64,000 bases of DNA from Roseateles hydrophilus (GTDB lineage: Bacteria > Pseudomonadota > Gammaproteobacteria > Burkholderiales > Burkholderiaceae_C), in contig NZ_JAPPUY010000003.1 of NCBI RefSeq assembly GCF_026712245.1, positions 310,001 to 374,000 on the forward strand, given 5' to 3'. This document shows positions 49,186 to 60,633 of this stretch, piece by piece (the first letter of the stretch is position 1; each line of letters begins with the position of its first letter). Position numbers and translations under genes: made by a program. The notes beneath the pieces are model-generated. The model made no database searches. It had not been told where the DNA came from and saw only the letters and a list, made by a program, of their open reading frames with translations.

Positions 49186-52079
49186 TCGAACCATGCGTAG
49201 GCGGCCCAGTAGTGCGGGTGGGCGCGTGGGGAGTCCCGGTGGGCGAGCAGCCATTGTTGCTGCGCCTGGGCCAGCCAGTCGGCGCGCGGGCGTTGACGTG
49301 CCAGGTCTTGCGCGGGCAGGCCGGCGTAGAAGGCGCTGATCCAGTCGGCCGCGGCCGCGTCGGCGATGCGCCATTGCGTGGCCAGCACCTGCTGCACGCC
49401 GGCCTGCCGCAGCCGGGCGGCGAGGCCGCCGGCCTGGGGCTGGCCGTCGACCGGCAGGCCGGTCTGGCAGCCCGACAGCAGCGCCAGCTGCACGCCGTGC
49501 CAGGGCAGGCGGGCGAGCTGCTCCACGCTGAGCTGGCGGTCGTCACCCAGCAGCAGGTAGGAGGCGCCGTCGCCGCCGGGGTCGCGGTGGAAATGGCTGG
49601 CCAGGTGCACCAGCGCGGGCTGGCGGGCCAGGCCGTCGCGCAGCCGGGCCTCGCTGAAGGCGGCGTCCAGCGCGAGTTCACTGTCGGGCCAGCGCTGCAG
49701 CGCCTGCAGCTCGCGCGCGACGGCCGGCAGGGCGGGCTCGGTCGCCCGGCGCGCGCCCGCCCGTACCCGGCCCAGGCCCAGCGCGCCGCCGGTGTTGGCA
49801 GCGCTCGCGGTGGCGGCCGGGCTGTGCTGGCTCAGCACGAAGCGCTCGGCGAGGTAGTGCCGGCCGTCGTGCAGCGCCGCGAATGGCAGGTAGTGCAGCA
49901 CGCCATCGGCGCGCAGCCGCAGCCGCCGCACCTCGCGTGGCAGCTGGGCCAGCGCCGGGGCCAGCAGCAGATCGTGCAGGCCCTGGGCCTGGCGCTGCAG
50001 CGTGTCGATGTCGCTGTCCGGCCGCTCCAGCAGCTGGCGCAGCTGCTGCACCTGGCGGGCCAGGTCGGCGCGCGGCAGGGCCTGGCGCCAGTGCTTCACC
50101 TCGCCGGAGGGCAGGCGCAGCAGCACGTCCAGCTGCCGGCCACCGACGGCAAAGCCCAGCTCGGCCGTGCCGGCCGGCGGCGGTGGCAGGTTGGCCGGTG
50201 GCGGCGCCTCGGTGGCGGCGGCCAGCAGCTGCTGGCTGGCCTGGGCGATCGCCGCGCCGGCCTGCGCCTGGGCCTCAGTGGCCTGGGCCAGCCGCACATG
50301 GCCTGGGAAGGCCAACGGCGCCTGTTCGTCCAGCGGGCGCTCCAGCGCCTGGGCCGTCTGCCGCAGGGCATCGCCGATGCGGGTGACGGCGGCATCCCAG
50401 GCCTGCTCGCTGGCGTCCAGTGCGGGCGGGCCATTGAGAGCCGTCTGGCGGCGCTCGAACGCATCCAACTCGCCCTCATGCAGAAAGGCCAGCGCCTGCT
50501 CGGCCTCGTGCAGCCGGCCCTGATCCAGCAGCAGCGTGACGAAGCGGCGCAGTGGCGCCTCGAAGCGCGCGAAGCTCATGCGCAGCAGCTCGGCCGAGGT
50601 CACGTCAGCGCGTGAGCGGTGCAGCGCCCGGCAGCCGCGCTTGTACAAGGCCACGGCCAGCCGGGGCGCGCGTGCGGCCAGCGCGTCGGCGGTGTCGAAC
50701 AGCGCCAGCGCCTCCAGCCCCGGGCCTCGGCCCATGCTGCCCAGGGCCACGGCTTGCCAGCGGGCTTCGTCGGCCTGCTCAGGCGAGCGTCTCGCACGCA
50801 TCAGCTCGCCCAGCAGGGCCTCGGTCTGCAGCGGCTGCACCCAGCGGGCCAGGTGGCGTTGCAGGGCCTGCTGCGCCCAGGCGGCGAGCGCGGTCTCGCC
50901 TTGTTGCTCGGCGCCCAGCCAAAGCTCCTCCAGCGGCGCGGCCTGCAGAAAGAAGTCAGAGGGCTCCAGTTCGTCCAGGGCCTGCCGCAGCGCCTGCAGC
51001 GCACCGGGCTGGCTCAGGCGCAGCTGGCTCATGGCCAATGCCAGGCGTGCGGTGACGTTCTCCGCGCCGATCTGCCAGGTGAGCGCACCGGCGTCGTCGG
51101 CCCAGGCTGCAGCCCGGCGCGCATGGCTGGCCACAGCGTCGGGCCGGCCGATGGCCAGTTGCAGGCGTGCGACGTTCTGCTCGGCCCGGGCACCGCGCAT
51201 GCGCTCGGGTTGGGGATGGCGTGCCCAGAAGTCGGCCACGCGCAGCTGGGCGCCCAGCGCTTCCTGGACGCGGCCCAGCCGGTCCAGCACCAGCGCCCGC
51301 TCGCTGTCCAGCCAGGCCAGCAGGTCGCTGCCGGGGTAGGCGATGAGCGCATGTCGGTAGGCCGGCTCGATGGCGGCGAGGGCCTGCTCGGCCCGACCGG
51401 CGCGCCGGTGTGTGACGGCCAGCACCCGCGCGGTGGCCAGCACCGGCGGGGCCGTGGGCCCCAGCGCGCTGGCGAGCCGTTGCTGTACCGCCTCGACGCG
51501 GCCCAGCGGCGCGCCATAGCCGTACAGCGTCTCCACGAGGTGGGTCAGCTCGGCCATCGCCTCGCCGACACCGGCCTGGGCATCGCGCAGCAGCGGGGTC
51601 AGCAGCTCCGCGTCCAACCAGGCGTCCGCTGCAGTCGGCCCGTGCAGGCGATCGACCCAGTTCCAGACGAGGGTGCGTTCCCGCATGCGCGGCCACAGCG
51701 CCATGCCGTGCTGGCGGGTGAGCTGCCAGCGTGCGTGGTGCATGGCCGTCAGCTCGGCCAGCGTGGCGCCCTTGTTGGCGACATGGGCCATGCGGCAGCC
51801 GAATTCGTGCAGCAGCGCCCAGGCGACGCGCTCGTCGGCGGCATGGGACAGGGCCTGTGTTGCGAACGGCGTGAGCGCGGCGCTACAGGCTTGGTAGTCC
51901 GCACGGTTGCCGTGCTCGGCAGCCGCGTCTGTGGCGAGCCTGAGGGTCTCCAGCAGGCGTGGCGGCGGCGAGGCCGGCACGGCTGCGGCTACAGTCGCGC
52001 CCGCCGCGATGGCGAGGCCCAGCAGCACGGCTCGCCCGCGCCGGCTGCGGTGCCCGACCGTTGCTGTACGCCTGCCCAC
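49182..52079 (-). CDS. Exported or membrane-anchored TPR-like CHAT protease
   Basis: 965 residues. Residues 8-40 contain an arginine-rich n-region and a hydrophobic stretch (AVLLGLAIAAGATVAAAVPA), so export or anchoring is likely. From about 50 to 560 the protein is built of alpha-helical, TPR-like repeats, for instance GRAEQALAAIEPAYRHAL and LHEAEQALAFLHEGELD. The CHAT domain covers the last 330 residues, with His829 in VHLASHFHRD and Cys871 in LLSGCQTGLP, both in the family's usual sites. The GTG start at 52079 is chosen because GGAGGAG stands four bases before it; the frame extends further upstream without a better start. It is divergent from the sigma factor gene across 52 bases. Confidence 0.9.
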   Translation of the reverse strand: MGRRTATVGHRSRRGRAVLLGLAIAAGATVAAAVPASPPPRLLETLRLATDAAAEHGNRADYQACSAALTPFATQALSHAADERVAWALLHEFGCRMAHVANKGATLAELTAMHHARWQLTRQHGMALWPRMRERTLVWNWVDRLHGPTAADAWLDAELLTPLLRDAQAGVGEAMAELTHLVETLYGYGAPLGRVEAVQQRLASALGPTAPPVLATARVLAVTHRRAGRAEQALAAIEPAYRHALIAYPGSDLLAWLDSERALVLDRLGRVQEALGAQLRVADFWARHPQPERMRGARAEQNVARLQLAIGRPDAVASHARRAAAWADDAGALTWQIGAENVTARLALAMSQLRLSQPGALQALRQALDELEPSDFFLQAAPLEELWLGAEQQGETALAAWAQQALQRHLARWVQPLQTEALLGELMRARRSPEQADEARWQAVALGSMGRGPGLEALALFDTADALAARAPRLAVALYKRGCRALHRSRADVTSAELLRMSFARFEAPLRRFVTLLLDQGRLHEAEQALAFLHEGELDAFERRQTALNGPPALDASEQAWDAAVTRIGDALRQTAQALERPLDEQAPLAFPGHVRLAQATEAQAQAGAAIAQASQQLLAAATEAPPPANLPPPPAGTAELGFAVGGRQLDVLLRLPSGEVKHWRQALPRADLARQVQQLRQLLERPDSDIDTLQRQAQGLHDLLLAPALAQLPREVRRLRLRADGVLHYLPFAALHDGRHYLAERFVLSQHSPAATASAANTGGALGLGRVRAGARRATEPALPAVARELQALQRWPDSELALDAAFSEARLRDGLARQPALVHLASHFHRDPGGDGASYLLLGDDRQLSVEQLARLPWHGVQLALLSGCQTGLPVDGQPQAGGLAARLRQAGVQQVLATQWRIADAAAADWISAFYAGLPAQDLARQRPRADWLAQAQQQWLLAHRDSPRAHPHYWAAYAWFE

Positions 52080-52083
52080 TGTG

Positions 52084-52090
52084 CTCCTCC
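52084..52090 (-). promoter_or_regulatory. Strong Shine-Dalgarno that decides the CHAT gene start
   Basis: GGAGGAG on the minus strand, four bases before GTG 52077-52079. The open frame continues to 52205, overlapping the sigma factor gene, but no other start has such a site. Confidence 0.7.
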
Positions 52091-52131
52091 CGGGGTGCGG
52101 GGGCCTTGTCCGACCCCTCAACTGGCGCGCG

Positions 52132-52704
52132 ATGTTACCGACCGATGACGATGCGCTGATCGCCGGCACGCCCCCTGAACCGGCGGAGGCCGTGGCGCCG
52201 CCCACGGCGGCCGATCTCGCGGCGCTCTACCCGGCCTGGTACCCGCGGCTGGCGCGCTATTTCAGGGCCTGCGGCTGCCACCAGGCGCTGGCCCATGAGC
52301 TGGCGCAGGAGAGCTTTGTGCAGGCCTTGCGGGGGCTGCCCGGCTTTCGGGGTGGGTCCCAGCTGTCGACCTGGCTGTGGGCCATCGGCCAGCGGGTGTG
52401 GCTGGCCGAGCTGCGCCGCAAGCGCCCGCTGGACCGGGTGGACGACGTGGAGGACCTCGACGGCCTGATGTTTGCCGACGATGCGCATCTCAGTGAACCT
52501 GTGGACTGCGTGCGGCGCGGTTTTGCTCGGTTCGCGATGGCGCATCCGCAGCGCGCCGAAGCGCTGTACCTGCATTACTGGGGCGGCCTCCAGCATGGAG
52601 AGCTGGGCGAGTTGATCGGCCGCACCGAACGTGCCACGACGGTCTACCTGGCCGCCAGCCGCGCCAAGCTGGCGCCGTTCCTGAAGGAGTGCGATGACTG
52701 CTGA
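52132..52704 (+). CDS. ECF-type RNA polymerase sigma factor
   Basis: 190 residues with sigma region 2 at about 30-105 (CHQALAHELAQESFVQALRGL, then STWLWAIGQRVWLAELRRK) and region 4 at about 130-190 (AHPQRAEALYLHYWGGLQHGELGELIGRTERATTVYLAASRAKL). Regions 1.1 and 3 are lacking, as in ECF (sigma-70 family) factors. ATG 52132 is the first good start; upstream codons overlap the CHAT gene. Its stop lies inside the start of the anti-sigma gene (11-base overlap). It is likely to transcribe its own operon and/or the divergent protease run. Confidence 0.88.
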   Translation: MLPTDDDALIAGTPPEPAEAVAPPTAADLAALYPAWYPRLARYFRACGCHQALAHELAQESFVQALRGLPGFRGGSQLSTWLWAIGQRVWLAELRRKRPLDRVDDVEDLDGLMFADDAHLSEPVDCVRRGFARFAMAHPQRAEALYLHYWGGLQHGELGELIGRTERATTVYLAASRAKLAPFLKECDDC

Positions 52705-53287
52705 CAACACCGATCCCCGCGACGAGGCCTGGCTGCGCGGCCTGGCGGGCGCGCCGGTGGACGAGGCCCATGCGGCCGATGCGGCCCATGCAGCCGACGT
52801 GGCCGCCGGCCGCCGGCTGCGCGCCGGGCTGGACCGCGTGCCGGCCGTCGAGGCCCCGGCTGACGGCTGGGCCGATGTGCTGCGCCGGGCCGACCAGGGC
52901 GTGCCGGCCGTGCTGGCGCCGCGTGCGGCGGCCAATGGCGCTGCCGGCCGCTGGGCCGGGGGTGTGGCGGCGGCCCTGCTGCTGGGTCTGGGCGTGGGCG
53001 GGTACTGGTGGCCCGGCGAGGATGCGCAGTGGCGCGGCGACGGCGCCAGCACGGCCGACGCCCACTGGCTCAGCGCCAGCCCGCAGGCTGACGCGCGCAG
53101 CCTGGCGGCTGAACTGCGCGGCTGGGGCGCCGAGGTGGCCGAATCGACCCCGGCACCGCAGGCGGTGTGGCTGGACATCCGCTGCCCCGCGCCGTGCGAC
53201 GCCCGCGTGGGCGCGCGGCTGGCCGAACTGGAGACCGCGCTGGCGCCGGATGGCCGCTTGCGCTTGAAGGTCAGCGACGCGCGCTGA
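52694..53287 (+). CDS. Membrane anti-sigma factor (probable)
   Basis: 197 residues. The first 95 are cytoplasmic and helical; one membrane segment lies at about 97-113 (GVAAALLLGLGVGGYWW); the periplasmic part (about 114-197) contains a CX3C pair (RCPAPC). The start overlaps the sigma stop by 11 bases, the usual arrangement for cotranslated sigma and anti-sigma. It lacks the HX3CX2C zinc motif of the ZAS group. The call rests on context and topology, not on a family match. Its periplasmic domain would be reachable by the two exported proteases. Confidence 0.7.
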   Translation: MTADNTDPRDEAWLRGLAGAPVDEAHAADAAHAADVAAGRRLRAGLDRVPAVEAPADGWADVLRRADQGVPAVLAPRAAANGAAGRWAGGVAAALLLGLGVGGYWWPGEDAQWRGDGASTADAHWLSASPQADARSLAAELRGWGAEVAESTPAPQAVWLDIRCPAPCDARVGARLAELETALAPDGRLRLKVSDAR

Positions 53288-53298
53288 CCCCCGGGGCT

Positions 53299-54951
<1,653 letters not shown>

Positions 54952-55109
54952 GGGGGGCTTCTGGCGGGCTAACCCGCGATTATCCGTGGCCCGCCAGCGC
55001 AGGCCGCTGTATCGGCGCCGCCATGGACGGGGGCGGGTGCGCTGGCTAGAGTCAGCCGCAGGTGCCCGGCGAAAGCACCGGTTGCCCGATCACTCCGGAG
55101 GGAACACCC

Positions 55110-56918
55110 ATGCTGACGAACGTCAAGTCCTTGCGTGTGCAACTGGTGCTGCTGGCCGTGCTGGCCCTGCTGCTGGGGTTGTTGACGCTGGCGGTGGCCA
55201 ACTACCTGACCGCGCGCGGCCAGGTGCTGGAGGGCCTGCAGAAGAGCACGCTGGACCTGGCCCAGGCCCAGGCCCGCGCCATCCAGGACTGGGCGGCCGG
55301 CAAGACGGCCGTGGTGCGCGCCACGCTGCCCGCTGCTGCGCTGGCCGACCCGGTGCCGGCGCTGGTGCAGGCCCAGGTGTCGGGCGGCTTTGACAACAGC
55401 TACATCGCCTACGCGGACAAGCGCATCGTCTTCAACGCGCCGCAGAACCTGCCCCCCGGCTACGACCCCACCGGCCGGCCCTGGTACCAGCTGGCCGCCG
55501 GCGCCAGCGGCCCCGTGCTGACAGCGCCCTACAAGGACGCGGCCACGCAGCGCATGGTCGTGACCTTCGCCGTGGCGCAGAAGGAGGGCGGCGCGACGAC
55601 GGCGGTGGCGGCGGGCGATGTGTTCCTGGACAACGTCGTCAGCATCGTCAAGTCCATCCAGCCCACGCCGGCCAGCTATGCCTTCCTGACGGACAAGGAC
55701 GGCAACTTCATCGCCCATCCCGACCTCAAGCGCGGCGGCACGCCGGCCCGCGAGGCCGTGGCCGGGCTGACCGTCGAGGGCCTGCAGCAGCTGGCCAGCG
55801 CCGGCCAGCTGAAGGCGGCCGACATCGACGGCGTGCCGCATGAGCTGCTGGCCACCGCCGTCAAGGGCACGGACTGGGTGCTGGTCATCGCGCTGCACCG
55901 GGGCGAGGCGCTGGCCTCGCTGCGCGGCCTGGCGCTGAGCTCGCTGCTGGCGACGGTGGTGGTGCTGGTGCTGGCCGGGGCCACGATGGCCGCGCTGGTG
56001 GCGCGCAAGCTGCAGCGGCTGGCCCAGCTCAGTGCGGCCATGCAGGACGTGGCCTCCGGCGACGGCGATCTCACGCGCCGCGTCAGCGCCGCTGGCGACG
56101 ACGAGCTGGCCGAGATCGCGGCCGGCTTCAACACCTTCGTCGAGAAGCTCAGCCACGTGCTGCGCGAGATCCGCGATGGCAGCGAATCGGTGCGCACCGC
56201 GTCGCAGGAGATCGCGCTGGGCAACCAGGACTTGTCCGCCCGCACCGAGCAGACCGCCAGCAGCCTGGAGCAAACCTCCAGCTCCACCGAGCAGCTGACC
56301 GACACGGTGCGGCTCAACGCCGAGCGGGCCGCCCAGGCCAACCAGCTGGTGGGCGCGGCCTCGCAGGTGGCCGGGCGCGGCGGCGAGGTGGTGGCGCGCG
56401 TCGTCACCACCATGCAGGAGATCAGCGCCAGCTCCACGCGCATCGCCGACATCATCGGCACCATCGACGGCATTGCCTTCCAGACCAACATCCTGGCGCT
56501 GAACGCCGCGGTCGAGGCCGCCCGCGCGGGCGAGCAGGGCCGCGGCTTTGCGGTGGTGGCCGGCGAGGTGCGCACGCTGGCCCAGCGCAGCGCCGAGGCG
56601 GCCAAGGAGATCAAGAGCTTGATCTCGGTGTCGGTGGAGCGGGTGGAGACCGGCTCGCGCCTGGTGCATGAAGCCGGCGAGACCATGAACGAGATCGTCG
56701 GCTCGGTGGGGCAGGTCACCGGCATCATGCAGGAGATCGCCGCCGCCAGCAGCGAGCAGAGCGGCAGCATCGCCGAGGTCAGCCAGGCCGTGGGCCACCT
56801 CGATCAGCTGACCCAGCAGAACGCCGCGCTGGTGGAGGAGTCGGCCGCGGCGGCCGAGGCGCTCAAGCAGCAGGCCGAGCGCCTGGCGGCGGCGGTGGGC
56901 GCATTCCGGCTGGCCTGA
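55110..56918 (+). CDS. Methyl-accepting chemotaxis protein with dCache-type sensor
   Basis: 602 residues. Helix 1 at about 12-33, periplasmic sensor domain to about 265 with a dCache-like pattern ([48 protein letters not shown]), helix 2 at about 275-300, HAMP about 300-350, and the signalling hairpin ([26 protein letters not shown] near residue 450) with flanking methylation helices. GGAGGG precedes ATG 55110. The ligand is unknown; dCache domains often bind amino acids or carboxylates. The chemotaxis kinase genes are not in the window. Confidence 0.94.
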   Translation: MLTNVKSLRVQLVLLAVLALLLGLLTLAVANYLTARGQVLEGLQKSTLDLAQAQARAIQDWAAGKTAVVRATLPAAALADPVPALVQAQVSGGFDNSYIAYADKRIVFNAPQNLPPGYDPTGRPWYQLAAGASGPVLTAPYKDAATQRMVVTFAVAQKEGGATTAVAAGDVFLDNVVSIVKSIQPTPASYAFLTDKDGNFIAHPDLKRGGTPAREAVAGLTVEGLQQLASAGQLKAADIDGVPHELLATAVKGTDWVLVIALHRGEALASLRGLALSSLLATVVVLVLAGATMAALVARKLQRLAQLSAAMQDVASGDGDLTRRVSAAGDDELAEIAAGFNTFVEKLSHVLREIRDGSESVRTASQEIALGNQDLSARTEQTASSLEQTSSSTEQLTDTVRLNAERAAQANQLVGAASQVAGRGGEVVARVVTTMQEISASSTRIADIIGTIDGIAFQTNILALNAAVEAARAGEQGRGFAVVAGEVRTLAQRSAEAAKEIKSLISVSVERVETGSRLVHEAGETMNEIVGSVGQVTGIMQEIAAASSEQSGSIAEVSQAVGHLDQLTQQNAALVEESAAAAEALKQQAERLAAAVGAFRLA

Positions 56919-56924
56919 CGCCGC

Positions 56925-58244
56925 TCAGGGCGCGGCCGGCCGCAGCAGCGGCAGCGCGTCCAGCCGGCGCTCGATGTCGGCCAGCATGCGGCGGTAGGGC
57001 GGCGCGCCCACGCCGCCGTAGGCCTGGCGGAACTCGCGGGCGCCCAGGAACTCCGGCAGGTCGGACACATCGGGCATCACATCGCTGGCGCGCACGCCCT
57101 GCGCCAGGCGCCGCTGCAGCGCCGCCGGGTCGCGGCGGGCCAGCAGCCCCAGCCGCGCACCGGCGCGGTCGGCCGCAATGTCGTTGAAGCTGAAGCCGCT
57201 GCCGTGGCGCAGGTCGGCCACTTCCTTGTAGACGCCGATGGCATCGGCCAGCGGGCCGCCGCCTTCCAGCGCCAGCACGGCGGAGATCAGGAAGTGCTGG
57301 GCGAAGTCGTCTCGGCCCGACAGCGTGATGGGCATGTGCTGCGGCTGCGGTGCAGCCTGGATGGCCGGCACGAGGTCGGACAGCTGCCGCCCGGTGGCCT
57401 GCAGCGCCAGCGTCAGCAGCGCCGCGCGGTTCTCCGCGAGCGGGTCGTTGCCGCCGGCGCTGCGCTGGCTGGCTAGCGTGAACAGCGAGGTCAGCAGCTG
57501 CTCCAGCGGCAGCGCCTTGCTGCCGCTGCCGGCCGCCGCGTGGGCCTGCATGGCGCCGCTCAGCGCCTGGGCGTAGGCGGTCAGGCGGGCCTGCTCGTCG
57601 GGCGGCAGCAGCGTGCCGAGCACGCGGCGCAGGCTGTCCTCGCCCCAGGCATAGCTCACTTCCAGCCGCGCCGGCTGCAGACGCACCTGCCTCACCATGC
57701 TCAGCGCCAGTGCGCCTTCCGGCGTGCTCTGGCGGGCGCGCTCGGCCAGCACGCGCAGCAGCCGCGTGGCGACCCAGCCGGGCACCGGCAGCCGGCCCAC
57801 CGTGAGGCTGTCCACGGCGGGCAGGCCGGGGGTTTCGCGCAGCGTGGCGTCGATGTTCAGCCAGGCCGTGACGGCGCTGTGCGGCAGCGGCAGGCTGGCC
57901 TGCACGCGGGCGCTGCCAGCGCCCAGCGCCACCCGCGCCGTCGCGCCGGCGGCGGCGCGGCGGGCCAGCTGGCCCAGCAGAAGGTTGGCCTCGCGCTCCG
58001 AGGTGACCAGCGTGCGCAGCGGGCCGGGCGCTGGCTGGCGCGGGTCGTTGCGGCGCAGGAAGTCGCGGGCGCGGGCGATGTCCGCCACCGACACCTCGGC
58101 AGCGGCCGGCCAGCGCGGCGCACCTTGCAGGGCCAGCGCGACCGCAATCACGCTGCCCACCACCAGCGCCAGCGTGAGCCAGGCCAGCGCCTTGAGGGCG
58201 CGCCGCAGCGCACTGCGCGGGCGGCCTGGGGCGGCTGCGATCAC
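56925..58244 (-). CDS. Membrane-anchored protein, unknown function
   Basis: 439 residues. One membrane segment near the N-terminus (about 20-40) and a large soluble part, probably periplasmic. The end is striking: GSGFSFNDIAADRAG, GVRASDVMPDVSDLPEFLG and YGGVGAPPYRRMLADIE, which looks conserved, but I recognise no named family. The start is GTG 58244 overlapping the Dps stop (GTGA), so it is coupled to an oxidative-stress gene. An envelope-protection role is possible but is inference. Confidence 0.75.
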   Translation of the reverse strand: MIAAAPGRPRSALRRALKALAWLTLALVVGSVIAVALALQGAPRWPAAAEVSVADIARARDFLRRNDPRQPAPGPLRTLVTSEREANLLLGQLARRAAAGATARVALGAGSARVQASLPLPHSAVTAWLNIDATLRETPGLPAVDSLTVGRLPVPGWVATRLLRVLAERARQSTPEGALALSMVRQVRLQPARLEVSYAWGEDSLRRVLGTLLPPDEQARLTAYAQALSGAMQAHAAAGSGSKALPLEQLLTSLFTLASQRSAGGNDPLAENRAALLTLALQATGRQLSDLVPAIQAAPQPQHMPITLSGRDDFAQHFLISAVLALEGGGPLADAIGVYKEVADLRHGSGFSFNDIAADRAGARLGLLARRDPAALQRRLAQGVRASDVMPDVSDLPEFLGAREFRQAYGGVGAPPYRRMLADIERRLDALPLLRPAAP

Positions 58245-58735
58245 TCCTCCAACAAGCTACGCAGCATCCAGGCCGTTTGCTCGTGCACCGTGATGCGCTG
58301 GGTCAGCAGGTCGGCCGTGGGTTCGTCGCTGGCCTTGTCGACGGCGGGGAACAGCGCGCGCGCGGTGCGGGCGACGGCTTCGTGGCCTTCCTTCAGGATG
58401 CGCACCATCTCCAGCGCCTTGGGCGGCGTGGCGGGCGCGTCGGGCAGGCCGCTGAGCTTGGCGAACTGCGCGTAGCTGCCGGGCGCGGCGTGGCCCAGCG
58501 AGCGGATGCGCTCGGCCACCGGGTCCACGGCGTTCCACAGCTCGGTGTACTGGGCCATGAACATCGCGTGCAGGCTGTTGAACATCGGCCCGGTGACGTT
58601 CCAGTGGAAGTTGTGGGTGGTCAGGTACAGCGTGTAGGTCTCGGCCAGCAGCTTGGACAGGCCGGCCACGATGGTGGCGCGGTCCTTGTCGCTGATGCCG
58701 ATGCTGAGGGTGGGGGCGGCGGACTTCTTGGGCAT
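58241..58735 (-). CDS. dps: Dps-family DNA-protecting ferritin-like protein
   Basis: 164 residues. It forms a dodecamer that binds DNA and oxidises iron with peroxide. The ferroxidase blocks are present: THNFHWNVTGPMFNSLHAMF, YTELWNAVDPVAERIRSLG and a C-terminal helix. The lysine-rich N-terminus (MPKKS) fits DNA binding. It lies 78 bases after the oxyR gene, same strand, and may be part of the OxyR-controlled response. No obvious OxyR site was found in the short gap. Confidence 0.93.
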   Translation of the reverse strand: MPKKSAAPTLSIGISDKDRATIVAGLSKLLAETYTLYLTTHNFHWNVTGPMFNSLHAMFMAQYTELWNAVDPVAERIRSLGHAAPGSYAQFAKLSGLPDAPATPPKALEMVRILKEGHEAVARTARALFPAVDKASDEPTADLLTQRITVHEQTAWMLRSLLEE

Positions 58736-58813
58736 GCGGGGCTCCGGGGGAACAGACGGTACGCAGCAAGCCTACCGCAAGGGCCGGCGCGCTCGCTGCC
58801 TGGGGGGCAGGGC

Positions 58814-59734
58814 TCAGGACAGGCGTTTGACGCCGTTCAACTCGCAGGCGTAGATGGCGTTGCGCAGCGCCGCGATGGCCTCGTAGCGCGTGAAGCTGCG
58901 CCGCCACGCCAGCACCACGCGGCGCGTGGGCACGGGGGCGCTGAAGGGCACGAAGCGCAGGTGCGGTGAGGCGTCGCGCGGCACCGACAGGCGCGGCACC
59001 ACCGTCACGCCCATGCCCGAGGCCACCATGTGCTTGATGGTCTCCAGCGACGAGCCCTCGAAGCTGCGGCGTATGCCCTCGGCATCGCTGGCGAAGCGCG
59101 CGAACTCGGGGCAGACCTCCAGCACATGGTCGCGGAAGCAGTGGCCCGTGCCCAGCAGCAGCATGGTCTCGCGCTTGAGCTCCTCGGCGCTGATGGTGGC
59201 GCGGTCGGCCATGGGGTGCGAGGCTGGCAGCGCGACGACGAAGGGCTCGTCGTACAGGTCAGCCGTGGCCAGGCCGGTGTCGGGGAAGGGCTCGGCCATG
59301 ATGGCGCAGTCCAGCTCGCCGGTGCGCAGCATCTCCAGCAGCTTGGCCGTGAAGTTCTCCTGCAGCATCAGCGGCATCTGCGGGTAGCGGTCGATGGTGT
59401 GGCGCACCAGCTCCGGCAGCAGGTAGGGGCCGATGGTGTAGATGATGCCCAGGCGCAGCGCGCCGGCCAGCGGGTCCTTGCCGCGCTTGGCGATCTCCTT
59501 GATGGCGCCGGCCTGGTCCAGCACCGACTGCGCCTGGCGCACGATCTCCTCGCCCAGCGGCGTGACGCTGACCTCGCTGCCGCCGCGCTCGAAGATCTTG
59601 ATGTCCAGCTCTTCCTCCAGCTTCTTGATCGCGACGGACAGCGTGGGCTGCGACACGAAGCAGGCCTCGGCCGCACGACCGAAATGGCGCTCGCGGGCAA
59701 CGGCGACGATGTAGCGCAACTCGGTCAGGGTCAT
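58814..59734 (-). CDS. oxyR: OxyR-type peroxide sensor (LysR family)
   Basis: 306 residues. The N-terminal HTH is [20 protein letters not shown] with [13 protein letters not shown]. The C-terminal regulatory domain has the redox pair Cys199 and Cys208 ([14 protein letters not shown]), exactly the E. coli numbering, so a peroxide-driven disulfide switch is expected. ATG 59734 is chosen by the HTH start; a longer frame reads through the promoter region. panB is divergent and starts 87 bases away. Downstream dps supports the role. Confidence 0.95.
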   Translation of the reverse strand: MTLTELRYIVAVARERHFGRAAEACFVSQPTLSVAIKKLEEELDIKIFERGGSEVSVTPLGEEIVRQAQSVLDQAGAIKEIAKRGKDPLAGALRLGIIYTIGPYLLPELVRHTIDRYPQMPLMLQENFTAKLLEMLRTGELDCAIMAEPFPDTGLATADLYDEPFVVALPASHPMADRATISAEELKRETMLLLGTGHCFRDHVLEVCPEFARFASDAEGIRRSFEGSSLETIKHMVASGMGVTVVPRLSVPRDASPHLRFVPFSAPVPTRRVVLAWRRSFTRYEAIAALRNAIYACELNGVKRLS

Positions 59735-59821
59735 GGCGGCAGGACGACTTCGGGGAAAGGACCCGAACGCTACACTGCCGCCGCCCCACAAGGGCTCCAA
59801 GGGTTTTCACCGAGGTATCCC

Positions 59822-60631
59822 ATGACTGCTGAACGCAAGCCGATGACCTTGCCGCGCCTGGCGCAGATGCATGCCGGCGGCGAGAAGATCGCCATGCTGA
59901 CCTGCTATGACGCGGCCTTCGCCAGCTTGCTGGACGAGGCGGGCGTGGACATCCTGCTGATCGGCGATTCGCTGGGCAATGTGCTGCAGGGTCGCGGCTC
60001 CACGGCGCCGGTGAGCCTGGAGGACATGGTCTATCACACGCTGTGCGTGTCGCGCGGTCACCGCTGGGCCTGGATCGTGGCCGACCTGCCCTTCGACAGC
60101 TATCACGTGAGCAAGGAAGAGGCCTGGAAGAGCGCCGCCGCGCTGGTCAAGGCCGGCGCCCACATGGTGAAGCTCGAAGGCGGCGGCTGGACGACCGAGA
60201 CCGTGCGTTTCTTGAGCGAACGCGGCATCCCGGTCTGCGTGCACCTGGGCTTCACGCCGCAGACGGTGAACGCTTTGGGCGGCTTCAAGGTGCAGGGCCG
60301 CGACGAGGAGAGCGCCGCGCGCATCAAGCGCGAGTCGCAGGAGGCCGTCGAAGCCGGCGCGGCCATGCTGCTGTACGAAATGGTGCCCGCCGCGCTGGCC
60401 GCTGAGATCACGGCCGCGTCGCCGGTGCCCGTCATCGGCATCGGTGCGGGCGTAGGCTGCTCGGGCCAGGTGCTGGTGCTGCACGACATGCTCAACATCA
60501 CGCCGGGCCGCAAGCCGCGCTTCGTCAAGAACTTCATGGCCGGCCAGGACTCGGTGCTGGCCGCAGTGAAGGCTTACGTGGACGAGGTGAAGGCCGGCAC
60601 CTTCCCCGTGGACGCCGTCCACGGCTTCTGA
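59822..60631 (+). CDS. panB: 3-methyl-2-oxobutanoate hydroxymethyltransferase
   Basis: 269 residues. First committed step of pantothenate synthesis: adds a hydroxymethyl group from methylene-THF to 2-oxoisovalerate to give ketopantoate. [30 protein letters not shown] and [18 protein letters not shown] are the standard blocks, and length is usual (about 264). ATG 59822 is used. Divergent from oxyR and followed by panC after two bases, so the two form one operon. Confidence 0.96.
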   Translation: MTAERKPMTLPRLAQMHAGGEKIAMLTCYDAAFASLLDEAGVDILLIGDSLGNVLQGRGSTAPVSLEDMVYHTLCVSRGHRWAWIVADLPFDSYHVSKEEAWKSAAALVKAGAHMVKLEGGGWTTETVRFLSERGIPVCVHLGFTPQTVNALGGFKVQGRDEESAARIKRESQEAVEAGAAMLLYEMVPAALAAEITAASPVPVIGIGAGVGCSGQVLVLHDMLNITPGRKPRFVKNFMAGQDSVLAAVKAYVDEVKAGTFPVDAVHGF

Positions 60632-60633
60632 AC

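Noticed and set aside
58736-58813. An OxyR binding site before dps
   Set aside because: No ATAG-N7-CTAT-like repeats are visible in the 78-base gap.
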